This document shows positions 4,987 through 14,400 of a DNA stretch of 37,219 nucleotides, piece by piece (within the stretch, counting starts at the first letter, position 1; each line of letters starts with the position of its first letter). Both the position numbers and the translations under genes were made by a program. Below the pieces are notes generated by a model, which saw nothing but the letters and a program-made list of their open reading frames with translations, was not told the origin of the DNA and made no database searches. The stretch is from a virus. The stretch lies in the IMG/VR virus record IMGVR_UViG_3300033153_001433, positions 1 through 37,219 of that record. The stretch is one strand, 5' to 3'.

Positions 4987-7626
4987 ATGGCAATTAATTT
5001 TTTACAAAATGTCTCGCTCAATAATACAGAGCTACAAAACTTTAAAGTACAGAACGTAACTTCTGATCCAACCGTAACTGGAGAGGGTCAGTTAATATAT
5101 AGATCAGACTCTAATGTTCTTAAATTTTATAATGGCTCTAATTGGATTACTTTAGATAGTAACGCAGGTACCGTAACTTCTGTTGGAGTATCTAGTAATT
5201 ACTTAACTATTGGTAGTTCACCAATAACAAGTAGCGGAACAATATCAGTTAATATGCCAAACTCTGGCGTTACAGCTGCATCATATACTCACGCAAGTAT
5301 TACTGTAAATGCACAGGGTATTGTAACAGCCGCATCAAATGGAACGGCTACATTAGGAGTAACATCATTCACTAATTCTAACGGAACATTTGTTTCTGCT
5401 GGAACTGCAAACTCTAGTGCTACAGGAGCAGTAACTATGGGTACCATAGATTTATCAGCAACTGGTTCTCCAAGTAGTTCTACTTTCTTAAGAGGTGATA
5501 ATGTATGGGCAGCGATTCCAGGGGGATATACTTCATGGACACTTCAAGGTGATTCAGGATCAAATTTATCAGTTACAAATGGAGTGACTGTAGATATAGC
5601 TGGTGGTACTGGAATTTCTACTGCAACAACAGCAACAGGAATGACTTTAACAAACACTGGTGTAACATCAGCTGTAGCAGGGTCAAACATATCTGTAAGT
5701 AGTGCAACAGGAGCGGTAACAATAGCGTATACTGGAGGAACAGGAACAATGAGTTCATGGAATTTGGTTGGGGACACAGGAAGTCAGTCTATAACAAATG
5801 GAAACAATGCTACTTTTATTGGAGGAACTGGTATTACAACGGCAGCAAGTGCAACTGATGATTTAACAATTACTCTTGATGATACATCGGTTACTGCTGG
5901 TTCTTATACTTCGGCTAACTTTACGGTTGATGCACAAGGTAGAATAACTGCCGCATCTAATGGTGGTGCAGGAACAATGACATCATGGACTATTGGATCA
6001 ACGTCAGGATCAAATCAAACTGTAAGTAATGGCGAGGTTGTAGACATAGTAGGTGGTACATATATAAGTGGAACTATTGGAGGAACAAGAACTGTTACTC
6101 TTTCTCACGACACTACTTCAAGAAGTGATACTACAAGTTCATCTTCACCAGGTTCAGCAGGAACATTTACAGCAGTTGATTCGGTTACTACAAATTCTAC
6201 AGGTCACATTACAGCTCTTAATGTAAAGACTGTTACAATGCCAACATCTCCTACTGTTTATGCAGGGTGGACTTTAGATGGCGATTCAGGATCAGCACAA
6301 ACTATAGCATCTGGAAATACAGCAACATTTATTGGAGGGTCAGGTATAACAACTGCTGTTAGTGCGACAGATGATTTAACTATAACTAACTCAGGAGTTC
6401 TAAGTAATGTAGCTGGAACAGGTATTGGAGTAAGTGGGGCAACAGGAAACGTAACAATATCTAACACAGGGGTAACAGCGGTTTCAGCTGGAACAGGAAT
6501 TAGTGTTAGTGGCTCAACAGGATCAGTAACAATAACAAATACAGTTACTAATACAGATGCAAATTATGCATTAAGTGTAGGTGCTGTATCATCAAATGAA
6601 TCTACATTATCATTAGTTGGTTCAAGTGGTGGTTCAACAACAACAGCTAAATTCTCAGGAACTACTTCTGAGATAGAAATAACAACTCCATCAACTGGTA
6701 ATGGTGGTGATATTACTATTGGATTACCAAGTAATGTTACTGTAACCACAAGTTTAAATGTAGGGACTGGAGGAATAGAAACAACAGGAGCATTAAATGT
6801 AACAGGAACAGGTCAATCAGCTTTTGCTGGTCAAGTAACTGTACCAACAACACCTTCAGCTTCAACAGATGCAGCTTCGAAAGCTTATGTATTAGCACAA
6901 GTTGGAGGAGTAGGGGCATTTCAGGGAGGATATAATGCAAGTACAAACTCTCCTGCATTATCTGGAGCTGCCAACGTAGCTTTAAATAATGGTGACTTCT
7001 TTGTAGTTACAGTAGCAGGTTCAGCATTCTTTAGTACGCAATTAGAACCAGGAGATTTATTATTTGCAAATGCAGATATTGCAGCAAGTTCATCTCCAGC
7101 TAAGTCTGACTATACGGTTGTTATAGCTGACGAAAACATTGCAGGTGCTGGAGCAACTGATGGTGCAACAGCAAAAGGGGTTGCAGGATTTGATTCAGCA
7201 AACTTTGGTGTAACAGCAAATGGATTTGTAACAATAGATAACTCTGGTGTAACAGCAGCATCATATGGTGGTGTAACTAAATCTTTAAATGCAACAGTTG
7301 ACGCTAAAGGATTTGTTACTGCAATGTCTGAAAATACTATTGCAATACCAGCTTCACAAATAACAGACTTTTGTCAAGCAGTTACAACTTGTATTGGAAA
7401 CAATCATAATGCAGTTGCAAATATTGGTAACAACTCAGCAACAACATACACTGTAACTCATAATTTAGGAACAAGAGATGTTATGGTGCAAGTTTATCGT
7501 AACGAATCTCCTTTTGATACTATTTTTGTGGGTGTTGAAAGAACGTCTACATCTGCCGTAACTCTTAGTACAGTAGAAGCTTTAGATACAAATGAGGCAA
7601 GAGTATTGATTACTGAGATACTTTAA
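4987..7626 (+). CDS. Giant repeat tail fibre 1
   Basis: An 879-residue Thr/Ser/Gly/Ala/Asn-rich fibre. N-terminal segment: GEGQLIYRSDSNVLKFYNGS, a motif common near the start of phage fibres. The shaft is built from repeats of the form (S/T)W.L.GDSGS..(V/I).NG..V(D/F)I.GGTGI(S/T)T, with copies at about residues 182, 256, 332 and 427, interleaved with TAGSYTSANFTVDAQGRITAASN-like spacers (compare residue 94 and about 307). Around 620-640 comes a TVPTTPSASTDAASKAYVL motif, typical of T4-type short-fibre shafts. The last 60 residues (YTVTHNLGTRDVMVQVYR...ARVLITEIL) are a common fibre tip. Likely a trimeric receptor-binding or shaft fibre. Promoter and dyad follow the stop. Confidence 0.9.
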   Translation: MAINFLQNVSLNNTELQNFKVQNVTSDPTVTGEGQLIYRSDSNVLKFYNGSNWITLDSNAGTVTSVGVSSNYLTIGSSPITSSGTISVNMPNSGVTAASYTHASITVNAQGIVTAASNGTATLGVTSFTNSNGTFVSAGTANSSATGAVTMGTIDLSATGSPSSSTFLRGDNVWAAIPGGYTSWTLQGDSGSNLSVTNGVTVDIAGGTGISTATTATGMTLTNTGVTSAVAGSNISVSSATGAVTIAYTGGTGTMSSWNLVGDTGSQSITNGNNATFIGGTGITTAASATDDLTITLDDTSVTAGSYTSANFTVDAQGRITAASNGGAGTMTSWTIGSTSGSNQTVSNGEVVDIVGGTYISGTIGGTRTVTLSHDTTSRSDTTSSSSPGSAGTFTAVDSVTTNSTGHITALNVKTVTMPTSPTVYAGWTLDGDSGSAQTIASGNTATFIGGSGITTAVSATDDLTITNSGVLSNVAGTGIGVSGATGNVTISNTGVTAVSAGTGISVSGSTGSVTITNTVTNTDANYALSVGAVSSNESTLSLVGSSGGSTTTAKFSGTTSEIEITTPSTGNGGDITIGLPSNVTVTTSLNVGTGGIETTGALNVTGTGQSAFAGQVTVPTTPSASTDAASKAYVLAQVGGVGAFQGGYNASTNSPALSGAANVALNNGDFFVVTVAGSAFFSTQLEPGDLLFANADIAASSSPAKSDYTVVIADENIAGAGATDGATAKGVAGFDSANFGVTANGFVTIDNSGVTAASYGGVTKSLNATVDAKGFVTAMSENTIAIPASQITDFCQAVTTCIGNNHNAVANIGNNSATTYTVTHNLGTRDVMVQVYRNESPFDTIFVGVERTSTSAVTLSTVEALDTNEARVLITEIL

Positions 7627-7636
7627 TCTAAATCAC

Positions 7637-7686
7637 ATATACGAGTTTAAATATTAGTTAAACACTTTTATTTAAATTCGTATATT
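7637..7686. promoter_or_regulatory. Long inverted repeat (dyad) between fibre genes
   Basis: Arms at about 7637-7653 and 7669-7685 are complementary over 17 positions with a single G/T wobble and a loop of about 15 bases. The right arm contains the start of the promoter box TATATTTG (7681-7688). As RNA it would form a stable hairpin after fibre 1; as DNA it could be an operator over the fibre 2 promoter. No T-run follows, so a plain intrinsic terminator is less likely. Confidence 0.6.
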
Positions 7687-7688
7687 TG
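7681..7688 (+). promoter_or_regulatory. Bacteroidota-type -7 promoter box before fibre 2
   Basis: TATATTTG fits the TAnnTTTG -7 element of Bacteroidota primary sigma factor promoters. It lies in an 82-base gap, 20 bases before the ATG of the 844-residue fibre. No convincing -33 TTG is seen at the expected distance. Confidence 0.6.
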
Positions 7689-7708
7689 TAAAAATCTAAT
7701 TTCTCAAT

Positions 7709-10243
7709 ATGCCTGTATTTTTTCAAGACAATACTTACGATGATAATACCAAAGTAATTTTTGGTCAAACTACTGGTGCTACTACTTTTCCACATATAAG
7801 ATGGTTCAATGACACAAATGCCGATTATTGGCATTTTGATAATTCGTCAAACGGCTGTATTTGGGAAAACGGAAATATGCTTTGGATGCAAAACGCAGGC
7901 CTTAACTCTGGTTTTGGAATGCAGATAGAATCAGGAATAGTTAAATTATTTAACTCTGAAGGTTTAGGTAATGGGGGTACAATTAGATTAACGACAACAA
8001 CTTCTGGAGTTGATATTAATGGTAAGTTTGTTACATCTGCCGTTTCCGACTGTGCAGGTTTAAATATGACTGATGACTTAGACATGAATGCTAATGATTT
8101 TATAGATTCAAATAATTCAACAGGATCAGCAAATCAAGTGTTAATATCAAAAGGAACGGGAAATGGAACAGAATGGATAACGCTTCCTGGAAGCTCAGGA
8201 GCTGGAACCGTTACTAGCGTTGCGGCATTAACATTAGGAACTTCAGGAACTGACTTATCTAGTACAGTAACAAACTCAACTACTACTCCTGTAATAACCT
8301 TAAATGTTCCTACAGCATCAGCAGCTAATAGGGGTGCTTTGTCATCAACAGACTGGGCAACATTTAACGGTAAAATGCAGTCTTTTACTATACAAGGTGA
8401 CTCAGGGAGTTCTACAGTTACAGGCTTACAAACAGTAGATATTGCAGGAGGAACTGGTATTACTACAGCGGAAAGCTCAAGAACCGTAACAATCACAAAT
8501 TCTAAGCCTTTTGATGGAATAACTGTTTCAGGAACTACAGGAGGTGGTACAGTAATATCAAATAACGGATTTATAGCAATAGCCGCTGGTTCAGGTATAA
8601 CAACAACAAATAGTAACGGAACAATAACAATAGCTGCAACGGGTGGAGGTGGTTCAATGTCAAACTGGATTTTGCAAGGAGATTCTGGAACTAATCTAAC
8701 GGTTACCAATGGTAACACAATAGATATTGCTGGAGGAACAAATATTTCAACTGCCACTACAGCGACTGGAATAACCATAAATAATGGTATAACAAACAAT
8801 AATCAATTAACAAACGGAGCAGGGTATACAACAAATACAGGAACAGTTACTGCTGTAAATGGTACTGCACCAGTAGTTTCGTCAGGAGGTACGGCCCCTA
8901 CTATTTCTATGGCAGCGGCAACTACTTCGGTTGACGGTTATTTAACAGCAGGAAACTTTACAACTTTCAATAATAAAATGACTAATTTCACTATTGAGGC
9001 TGACACTGGTGGTGCGGCAACAATAGATAATGGTGATGCTATAGATATAATTGGAGGTACAAATATAACAACACATCGTTCAGGAAATAATATAACTATA
9101 AATTCAAGTGCATCAGGTACAGTTGTTAGTGTTGGCTTAGCTGTTCCATCGGCCTTTACAGTTACGGGGACACCTATAACAACAACAGGGACATTTACAA
9201 TAGCAGGTGCAGGAACTTCATCTCAATATGTAAGAGGAGACGGAGGTTTAGCTACCTTCCCAACTATACCGCCAGCAGGAGTAACTTCAGTAGCTACTGG
9301 AAGTGGACTAACTGGTGGAACAATAACAAGTACAGGAACTGTATCAGTTGATTATGGTTCATCAGGATTAATTAATGATGCACCAGGAGGTACAGGGTCA
9401 ATAAGTGAGAATGATTTTATATTAATAGGTAAAGACGAGTCTGGTTCTGGAGAAACAAGATCTTATGAGGTGCAAGAGCTTAGTTCAGTATTAGGAGGAG
9501 TAACTTCTGTAGGTATTACTGCGGGTACAGGAATTAGTGTTTCTGGCTCACCGATAACTTCTTCAGGAAGTATTACTGTAACAAATACTATTACAAACAA
9601 CAATCAATTAACAAACGGAGCAGGATATACAACTAATACTGGTACTGTAACTACAGTTGGTGCAGCCAACCCAACTTCTGGTGGTGCGGCAGGATTTCCA
9701 CTTTTTATTACCAGTACAGCTTCAACAACACCAGTAGTAAACTTAAACCAAGGACAGATAACAGGAACTAAAGTATCTACAGCCGCAGGTGGAGGAGTTA
9801 CAAGTGGAACTTGGAATGCTAATACTCAATTAGATAAAACAGATAATACAGATAATTCGTATCAAGGAGAAATAGTATATTTTGGTACTGCCGCAAGTTC
9901 TCCTTTAGCTCAAGGAAAGCTATATGTTTATACTGCAACGGATGGGGAATGGGCAGCTGCAAAAGCAGATGCTGTAGGAACATCCGCAGGGCTATTAGCC
10001 ATTGCATTAGGAACAACTGTTTCGGCAGGAATGTTTACAAGAGGTATGTATACTAATAGTTACACAACAACAGGAAGTTCTAATGGAAGTATTTTGTATA
10101 TTGATAGTGTAAATGCGGGTTCTATGACACATGAACCACCATCAGGCACAGGTAAATTTGTAAGAATTGTAGGTACACAGTTAGACTCATCTAATGGTCA
10201 AATATTTTTTCATCCAGACAATACATTTATAGAGCTATCATAA
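7709..10243 (+). CDS. Giant repeat tail fibre 2
   Basis: An 844-residue fibre paralogous in its shaft to the one at 4987. The N terminus (MPVFFQDNTYDDNTKVIFGQ, then IRWFNDTNADYWHFDNSSNG) differs from the other fibres and may be its own attachment domain. Shaft repeats of the W.(I/L).GDSG...NG...DI.GGT type start at about residues 226, 318 and 426. Two NNNQLTNGAGYTTNTGTV segments occur (about 364 and 631), matched by a DNA direct repeat. The C-terminal 150 residues (GEIVYFGTAASSPLAQGKLY, VRIVGTQLDSSNGQIFFHPD, ending TFIELS) form a module I remember from many marine phage fibres. It has its own candidate promoter and ends one base before the next gene. Confidence 0.9.
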   Translation: MPVFFQDNTYDDNTKVIFGQTTGATTFPHIRWFNDTNADYWHFDNSSNGCIWENGNMLWMQNAGLNSGFGMQIESGIVKLFNSEGLGNGGTIRLTTTTSGVDINGKFVTSAVSDCAGLNMTDDLDMNANDFIDSNNSTGSANQVLISKGTGNGTEWITLPGSSGAGTVTSVAALTLGTSGTDLSSTVTNSTTTPVITLNVPTASAANRGALSSTDWATFNGKMQSFTIQGDSGSSTVTGLQTVDIAGGTGITTAESSRTVTITNSKPFDGITVSGTTGGGTVISNNGFIAIAAGSGITTTNSNGTITIAATGGGGSMSNWILQGDSGTNLTVTNGNTIDIAGGTNISTATTATGITINNGITNNNQLTNGAGYTTNTGTVTAVNGTAPVVSSGGTAPTISMAAATTSVDGYLTAGNFTTFNNKMTNFTIEADTGGAATIDNGDAIDIIGGTNITTHRSGNNITINSSASGTVVSVGLAVPSAFTVTGTPITTTGTFTIAGAGTSSQYVRGDGGLATFPTIPPAGVTSVATGSGLTGGTITSTGTVSVDYGSSGLINDAPGGTGSISENDFILIGKDESGSGETRSYEVQELSSVLGGVTSVGITAGTGISVSGSPITSSGSITVTNTITNNNQLTNGAGYTTNTGTVTTVGAANPTSGGAAGFPLFITSTASTTPVVNLNQGQITGTKVSTAAGGGVTSGTWNANTQLDKTDNTDNSYQGEIVYFGTAASSPLAQGKLYVYTATDGEWAAAKADAVGTSAGLLAIALGTTVSAGMFTRGMYTNSYTTTGSSNGSILYIDSVNAGSMTHEPPSGTGKFVRIVGTQLDSSNGQIFFHPDNTFIELS
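8791..9645 (+). repeat. Direct DNA repeat pair inside fibre 2 (about 54 bases each)
   Basis: Copies at about 8791-8845 and 9592-9645 encode the same NNNQLTNGAGYTTNTGTV peptide and are nearly identical at DNA level, with only a few third-position differences. Recombination between them would delete about 800 bases in frame, removing part of the shaft. Confidence 0.75.
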
Positions 10244-10244
10244 T

Positions 10245-11135
10245 ATGGCTACTATAGATAAACTAAATACTGTATCGATGACTGGTATTAACAAAGTTGA
10301 TACCATTTCGTTATCTACTATAGAAGAAATTAATACTATTGCAGTTCCAGCAGGTTTTACTACAGATTATTCTGTTGAATTAAACGGTACTTCACAATAT
10401 ATTAATTTAGGAGATCAAAGAAATACTTCGTTAAATCCATCTCAATCTTCTATTAATAGCACAGGATTTACTTTAACGGCCTGGATATATCTTGATGTTC
10501 TTGCATCTCCGACAGATTATATTTATGATTTAGGAAATTGTTGTTCTAATAATTACTATGGATTAAAAATGGGGGTTAACGCAAATGGAGCTTTAATATT
10601 TCATGTTATGGGATTAAACTCAGGCTTTGCAGGGGCTGGTAGTAACAACAGAAATACTACAAGAACAGCAAATTCAACTATTTCAGCAGGACAATGGTAT
10701 CATGTAGCTGCTGTTGTACCATCAGGTAGTATGGGTTCTACAATGGATAGAAACGATTGGATATTATATATTAATGGCTCTGCTTATAGTGGTACTTATA
10801 CAAGGTCAGGAAATCAAGGTCTTACATTAACTTACAATGGTAATTCAAGTTTAGGGGTTTGGAGAAGAGTAAGCAATGGAAACTTTTTTGATGGAGAGTT
10901 AAATAATCTTGCTGTATTTAACACAGCGTTAAATGCTACAAATATTTCAGCTATTTATAATTCAGGAACACCTATAGATTTAAGCACAAATTCTGGTAAC
11001 TATAATCAGTCGGCTAACTTAACAGCATGGTGGAGATTTAATGAAGGAACTGGCACTTCTTACACTGATAGTTCAGGTAATGGATTTACAGGCTCTGGAG
11101 TTAATACACCTACTTGGAGTACAAATACTCCATAA
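10245..11135 (+). CDS. LamG/concanavalin-A-like lectin-domain fibre protein
   Basis: A 296-residue protein. The N-terminal 40 residues repeat a short INKVDTISLS / IEEINTIAV pattern, a probable attachment segment. From about residue 41 a jelly-roll of the LamG/concanavalin type follows: DYSVELNGTSQYINLGD, FTLTAWIYLD, the QWYHVAAVVPSG and WILYINGSAYSG strands, and FDGELNNLAVFNTAL; then a second-half LTAWWRFNEGTG element. These are hallmarks of the Laminin_G_3 family, whose members bind glycans. In a fibre locus it would be a host-surface sugar-binding tip or a fibre partner. Follows fibre 2 after one base, so it is co-expressed with it. Confidence 0.88.
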   Translation: MATIDKLNTVSMTGINKVDTISLSTIEEINTIAVPAGFTTDYSVELNGTSQYINLGDQRNTSLNPSQSSINSTGFTLTAWIYLDVLASPTDYIYDLGNCCSNNYYGLKMGVNANGALIFHVMGLNSGFAGAGSNNRNTTRTANSTISAGQWYHVAAVVPSGSMGSTMDRNDWILYINGSAYSGTYTRSGNQGLTLTYNGNSSLGVWRRVSNGNFFDGELNNLAVFNTALNATNISAIYNSGTPIDLSTNSGNYNQSANLTAWWRFNEGTGTSYTDSSGNGFTGSGVNTPTWSTNTP

Positions 11136-11157
11136 CAATTACATAAAAAAACTTTTG

Positions 11158-11165
11158 TATCTTTG
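11158..11165 (+). promoter_or_regulatory. Bacteroidota-type -7 promoter box
   Basis: TATCTTTG in the 62-base gap after the LamG gene, 32 bases before the ATG of the 90-residue gene, followed by an A/T-rich leader. It matches TAnnTTTG; no clear -33 element is visible. Confidence 0.65.
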
Positions 11166-11197
11166 TTACTTTAATAACCCTAAATAAATATAATTAA

Positions 11198-11470
11198 ATG
11201 GAAGATAATAAGAAAAAACTAACGGAAGAAGAATTAACATTACTTCAAGGATTGCAAGCAGAATTCAACACTATAAAAATGAATTTGGGCGATACTATTT
11301 TACAACAAAATCAACTTATGGAAAAGGTTGAAGAAGTTAAAGCAAAGTTTCAGAAAGAAGAAGTTTCTTTAATGCAAAAATATGGTGATAACGCTACAAT
11401 TAATTTAGAAACTGGAGAGGTTACAGACGCTCCAAAAGAAGAGGCTGCTGACTTGAAGATAGAAAAATAA
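11198..11470 (+). CDS. Short coiled-coil protein, unknown function (fibre locus)
   Basis: A 90-residue acidic protein. Residues 8-60 form a long helix with heptad-like Leu/Met/Val spacing (LTLLQGLQAEFNTIKMNLGD, LQQNQLMEKVEEVKAKFQ), followed by a short YGDNATINLETGEV turn and an acidic tail. There is no membrane segment. It has its own candidate promoter and lies directly before the longest fibre, so it may be a fibre-assembly chaperone or a small virion protein. I recall similar short coiled coils in phage structural regions, without a known role. Confidence 0.7.
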   Translation: MEDNKKKLTEEELTLLQGLQAEFNTIKMNLGDTILQQNQLMEKVEEVKAKFQKEEVSLMQKYGDNATINLETGEVTDAPKEEAADLKIEK

Positions 11471-11482
11471 AAATGCAACCCT

Positions 11483-14400
11483 ATGGCTAAAATAAAAAAT
11501 ACTACTGCCTACCCAACGGTAGCACCTGCTGCAAATGATTTAATTATTGGAACAGATGTTAGCGATAACAAAAAGACAGTAACATTTCTAGTTAGCTCAA
11601 TAGGGGGAGGAGGAGGAGTTCCTCAAGATCTTAATTCTGTATTAGGAGTAGGAAATACTTCTGCTCTTAATATAGAGTTAAATGGAAACGCCTCTGCATT
11701 AGGATCAAGTATATCTGTAATAGATATATTTCCAACAACAATTTCAGCTGGAGGATTAGGTTCTCATGGTACAGCAGGTCAAGTATTAAGTTCTACAGGA
11801 ACTGGATTGGCTTGGATTGCAGCACCAGGAACAACGCAGTCTTGGAATGACACATTAGCGGTAAGCCCAGTAGCTACAGCAAATCCAAACTTAACAGGAA
11901 CATTTACAATTCAAACAGGCGGTGGATTATCTTTATTAGGTAATTCAACTTTATCTGTTAGTGGTACCTCTATATTTTATAGCAATGTAACTTTAAGTGA
12001 TGGTGTAAATTTAAAAGTTAGTGATCAGTCACAAATAGGTATAGATGATGGAACAGGAACTTATGTGTATGGTACTCCTGGACAGTTTTTAAGTGCAACG
12101 GCTAATGGTTTGGCTTGGAGTAGTGCAGGAACACTTACAACTCCAACCTTACAACAAGTTGTAACTGCTGGTAATACTTTATTAAATAGCAGTATAGTTT
12201 TTACAGGAACTGGTGGAATTACATTAAGTGGAACCAACACAATAACAGGACAAGGAGTTATAAATTTTAATGGTAATGGAACTCCAACATCCTCAGCAAC
12301 ACAAGGAAGATTAATAATAAGTCAAGGGTCAATAACCTTGTCTGGAGCTAATAGTCAAATATTATTGGCAGGTAACCCTGGTGCAGCAGGACAAGTGTTA
12401 ACATCAAACGGGCCTTTTATTACTCCAACATGGCAAGCTGGATCTGGTGGTGGAAGCTCTAATTTGCAACAAGTATTAGACAACGGCAATACAGCAACAC
12501 AAAACATAAACTTAACAGGAGATATAAATTTAGCTGCTGGAGGATTAAAATTAGCAGCAAATGCATTTATAGAGTTAAATACAGATAGAGGAACATTAGG
12601 TCAGGTGTTAATTTCAGGAGGGCCAGCAGGTTTTCCTACATGGGCAAGTGCAGGTACAGGAACCGTAACGGCTGTAAACGCATCTGACACAACATATATA
12701 GATATGTCTGTAGATGCTACAGCTCCAGCCACACCAATAGTTTCATCTCAATTAATAACAACAGGAACAGTTGTAACAGGCCCAGGAGGATTAACACAAG
12801 CATTTTATGATGATGATACAACAGGAACAAATTATACTGTTCAGCAGGGTCTAACTACAACAGCAACTATAGGAAGTGGTTCAGGTATTATAGTGTCCAT
12901 AAATTCAACATCAGGAGGTAATGTGGTTTTATCTGATTTATCATTTGTTTCTGGTGGATCAGGATATGCATCAGGAGATAAATTTAGAGTAAATCAAACA
13001 GGGTCAGATAATAATTTAATTATAGAAGTTGATACTATAGCTAGTGGAACATATTATGACCAGACGGGTAAGTTTTCATCACCTTCTGGTAATGACTGGG
13101 ATTTAGCTGTAACTAATGCAGGGAACTTAATAACTGTAACAAATTCAGATGGTGCTCGTTCTAGCTCATTTACCTTACAAGGTTCGGGTGGTGCTGTGTT
13201 TACTAACGCAGGAAGTAATAATATAGAGCTAAACTTTACTGGCTCAGGTACGGGTACAGTACAAAGTATTAGCTTAACAGATTCAACTGGGTCGGCAGGT
13301 ACAGCAATTACCTCTTCTGGTACATTTACTTTTGCTGAACAAGCGGCCAATGGTACATATTTAAGAACAACATCTGCGGTAAGTGGAACATCAATAACTT
13401 TATCAACTGAAACACCAACTATTCAGGTAGTAGCTACAAAAGGCGGTACATTACTTGATACGCCTTTAACTATTCAAAACTCAAACGGAACAACAAACAA
13501 TTCATTTGTATTAGGAACAACAGCTGCACCATCGGTAGCTACAGCAGGACAGGTTCTTGCCTTTAATAGTGCTAATGGTGGTTATATGGAATGGGTCGCA
13601 CAAGCAGGAGGAGGTAATATGACTTCTTGGAATATTGATGCAGACACAGGTGGGCCTGGAACAGTTTCTGATGGAGAGACTGTAAACATCGTAGGAGGAA
13701 ATGGAATAAGCACAGTAAGCACTCCAGGAACTAGAACAATATCTATTGGCAACACAGGTGTTCTTCAAGTAAATTCATTTGCTGGTAACATTACATTAAA
13801 TGGTAATGCAAATTCAACAGTTGGTTCAAAAGCAGTATTAACTGCTAATATAACTGCGGCAGGTACAGGATATGTTGCTAATAATTACTATCCAACTACT
13901 AAAGTTACTTCAAGTATCGGAACAGCTACTGGTGTAATAATAAGAGTTACGAGTGTGGGTGGATCAGGAAATATAACAGGTATACAGGTTTATGGTGGAG
14001 GTAAAGATTGGACTGTAGGTGATACTTTTACAGTTGATTTTGGAACCACTTTAGCTACATTAACTGTTGCTTCAGTCGGAGCAAATGGAACAGTAACAAC
14101 TACAACTTGGAGAGGATTGTCGGGAACAGATTCAAATAAACAAACTGGATATATAGCTAATACGGTTTCTAGGTTTGAATCTATACAATCTGCATATAGT
14201 AGTAAAATAGTAGAATATATTGCTACTGGTACTGAAGCAGATTTTACAGCGGATGGATATTTCTTAGCACTCAATACAACAGTATTCAATCCTCAAGACG
14301 GATATAATTTATATTGTGCAAAAGACATTGGTATTAAAACAACAAAAAATAATGCTAACATAAAGTTTGGTACGTCATCAGGTACATGGGATTATACAAA

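Noticed and set aside
8134-8799. Long antisense open frame (221 codons) over fibre 2, with similar ones over the other fibres
   Set aside because: These follow from the strong codon bias of Thr/Ser/Gly/Ala repeats on the + strand; composition (Pro/Val/Ile-rich), no start context and no promoter support a shadow.
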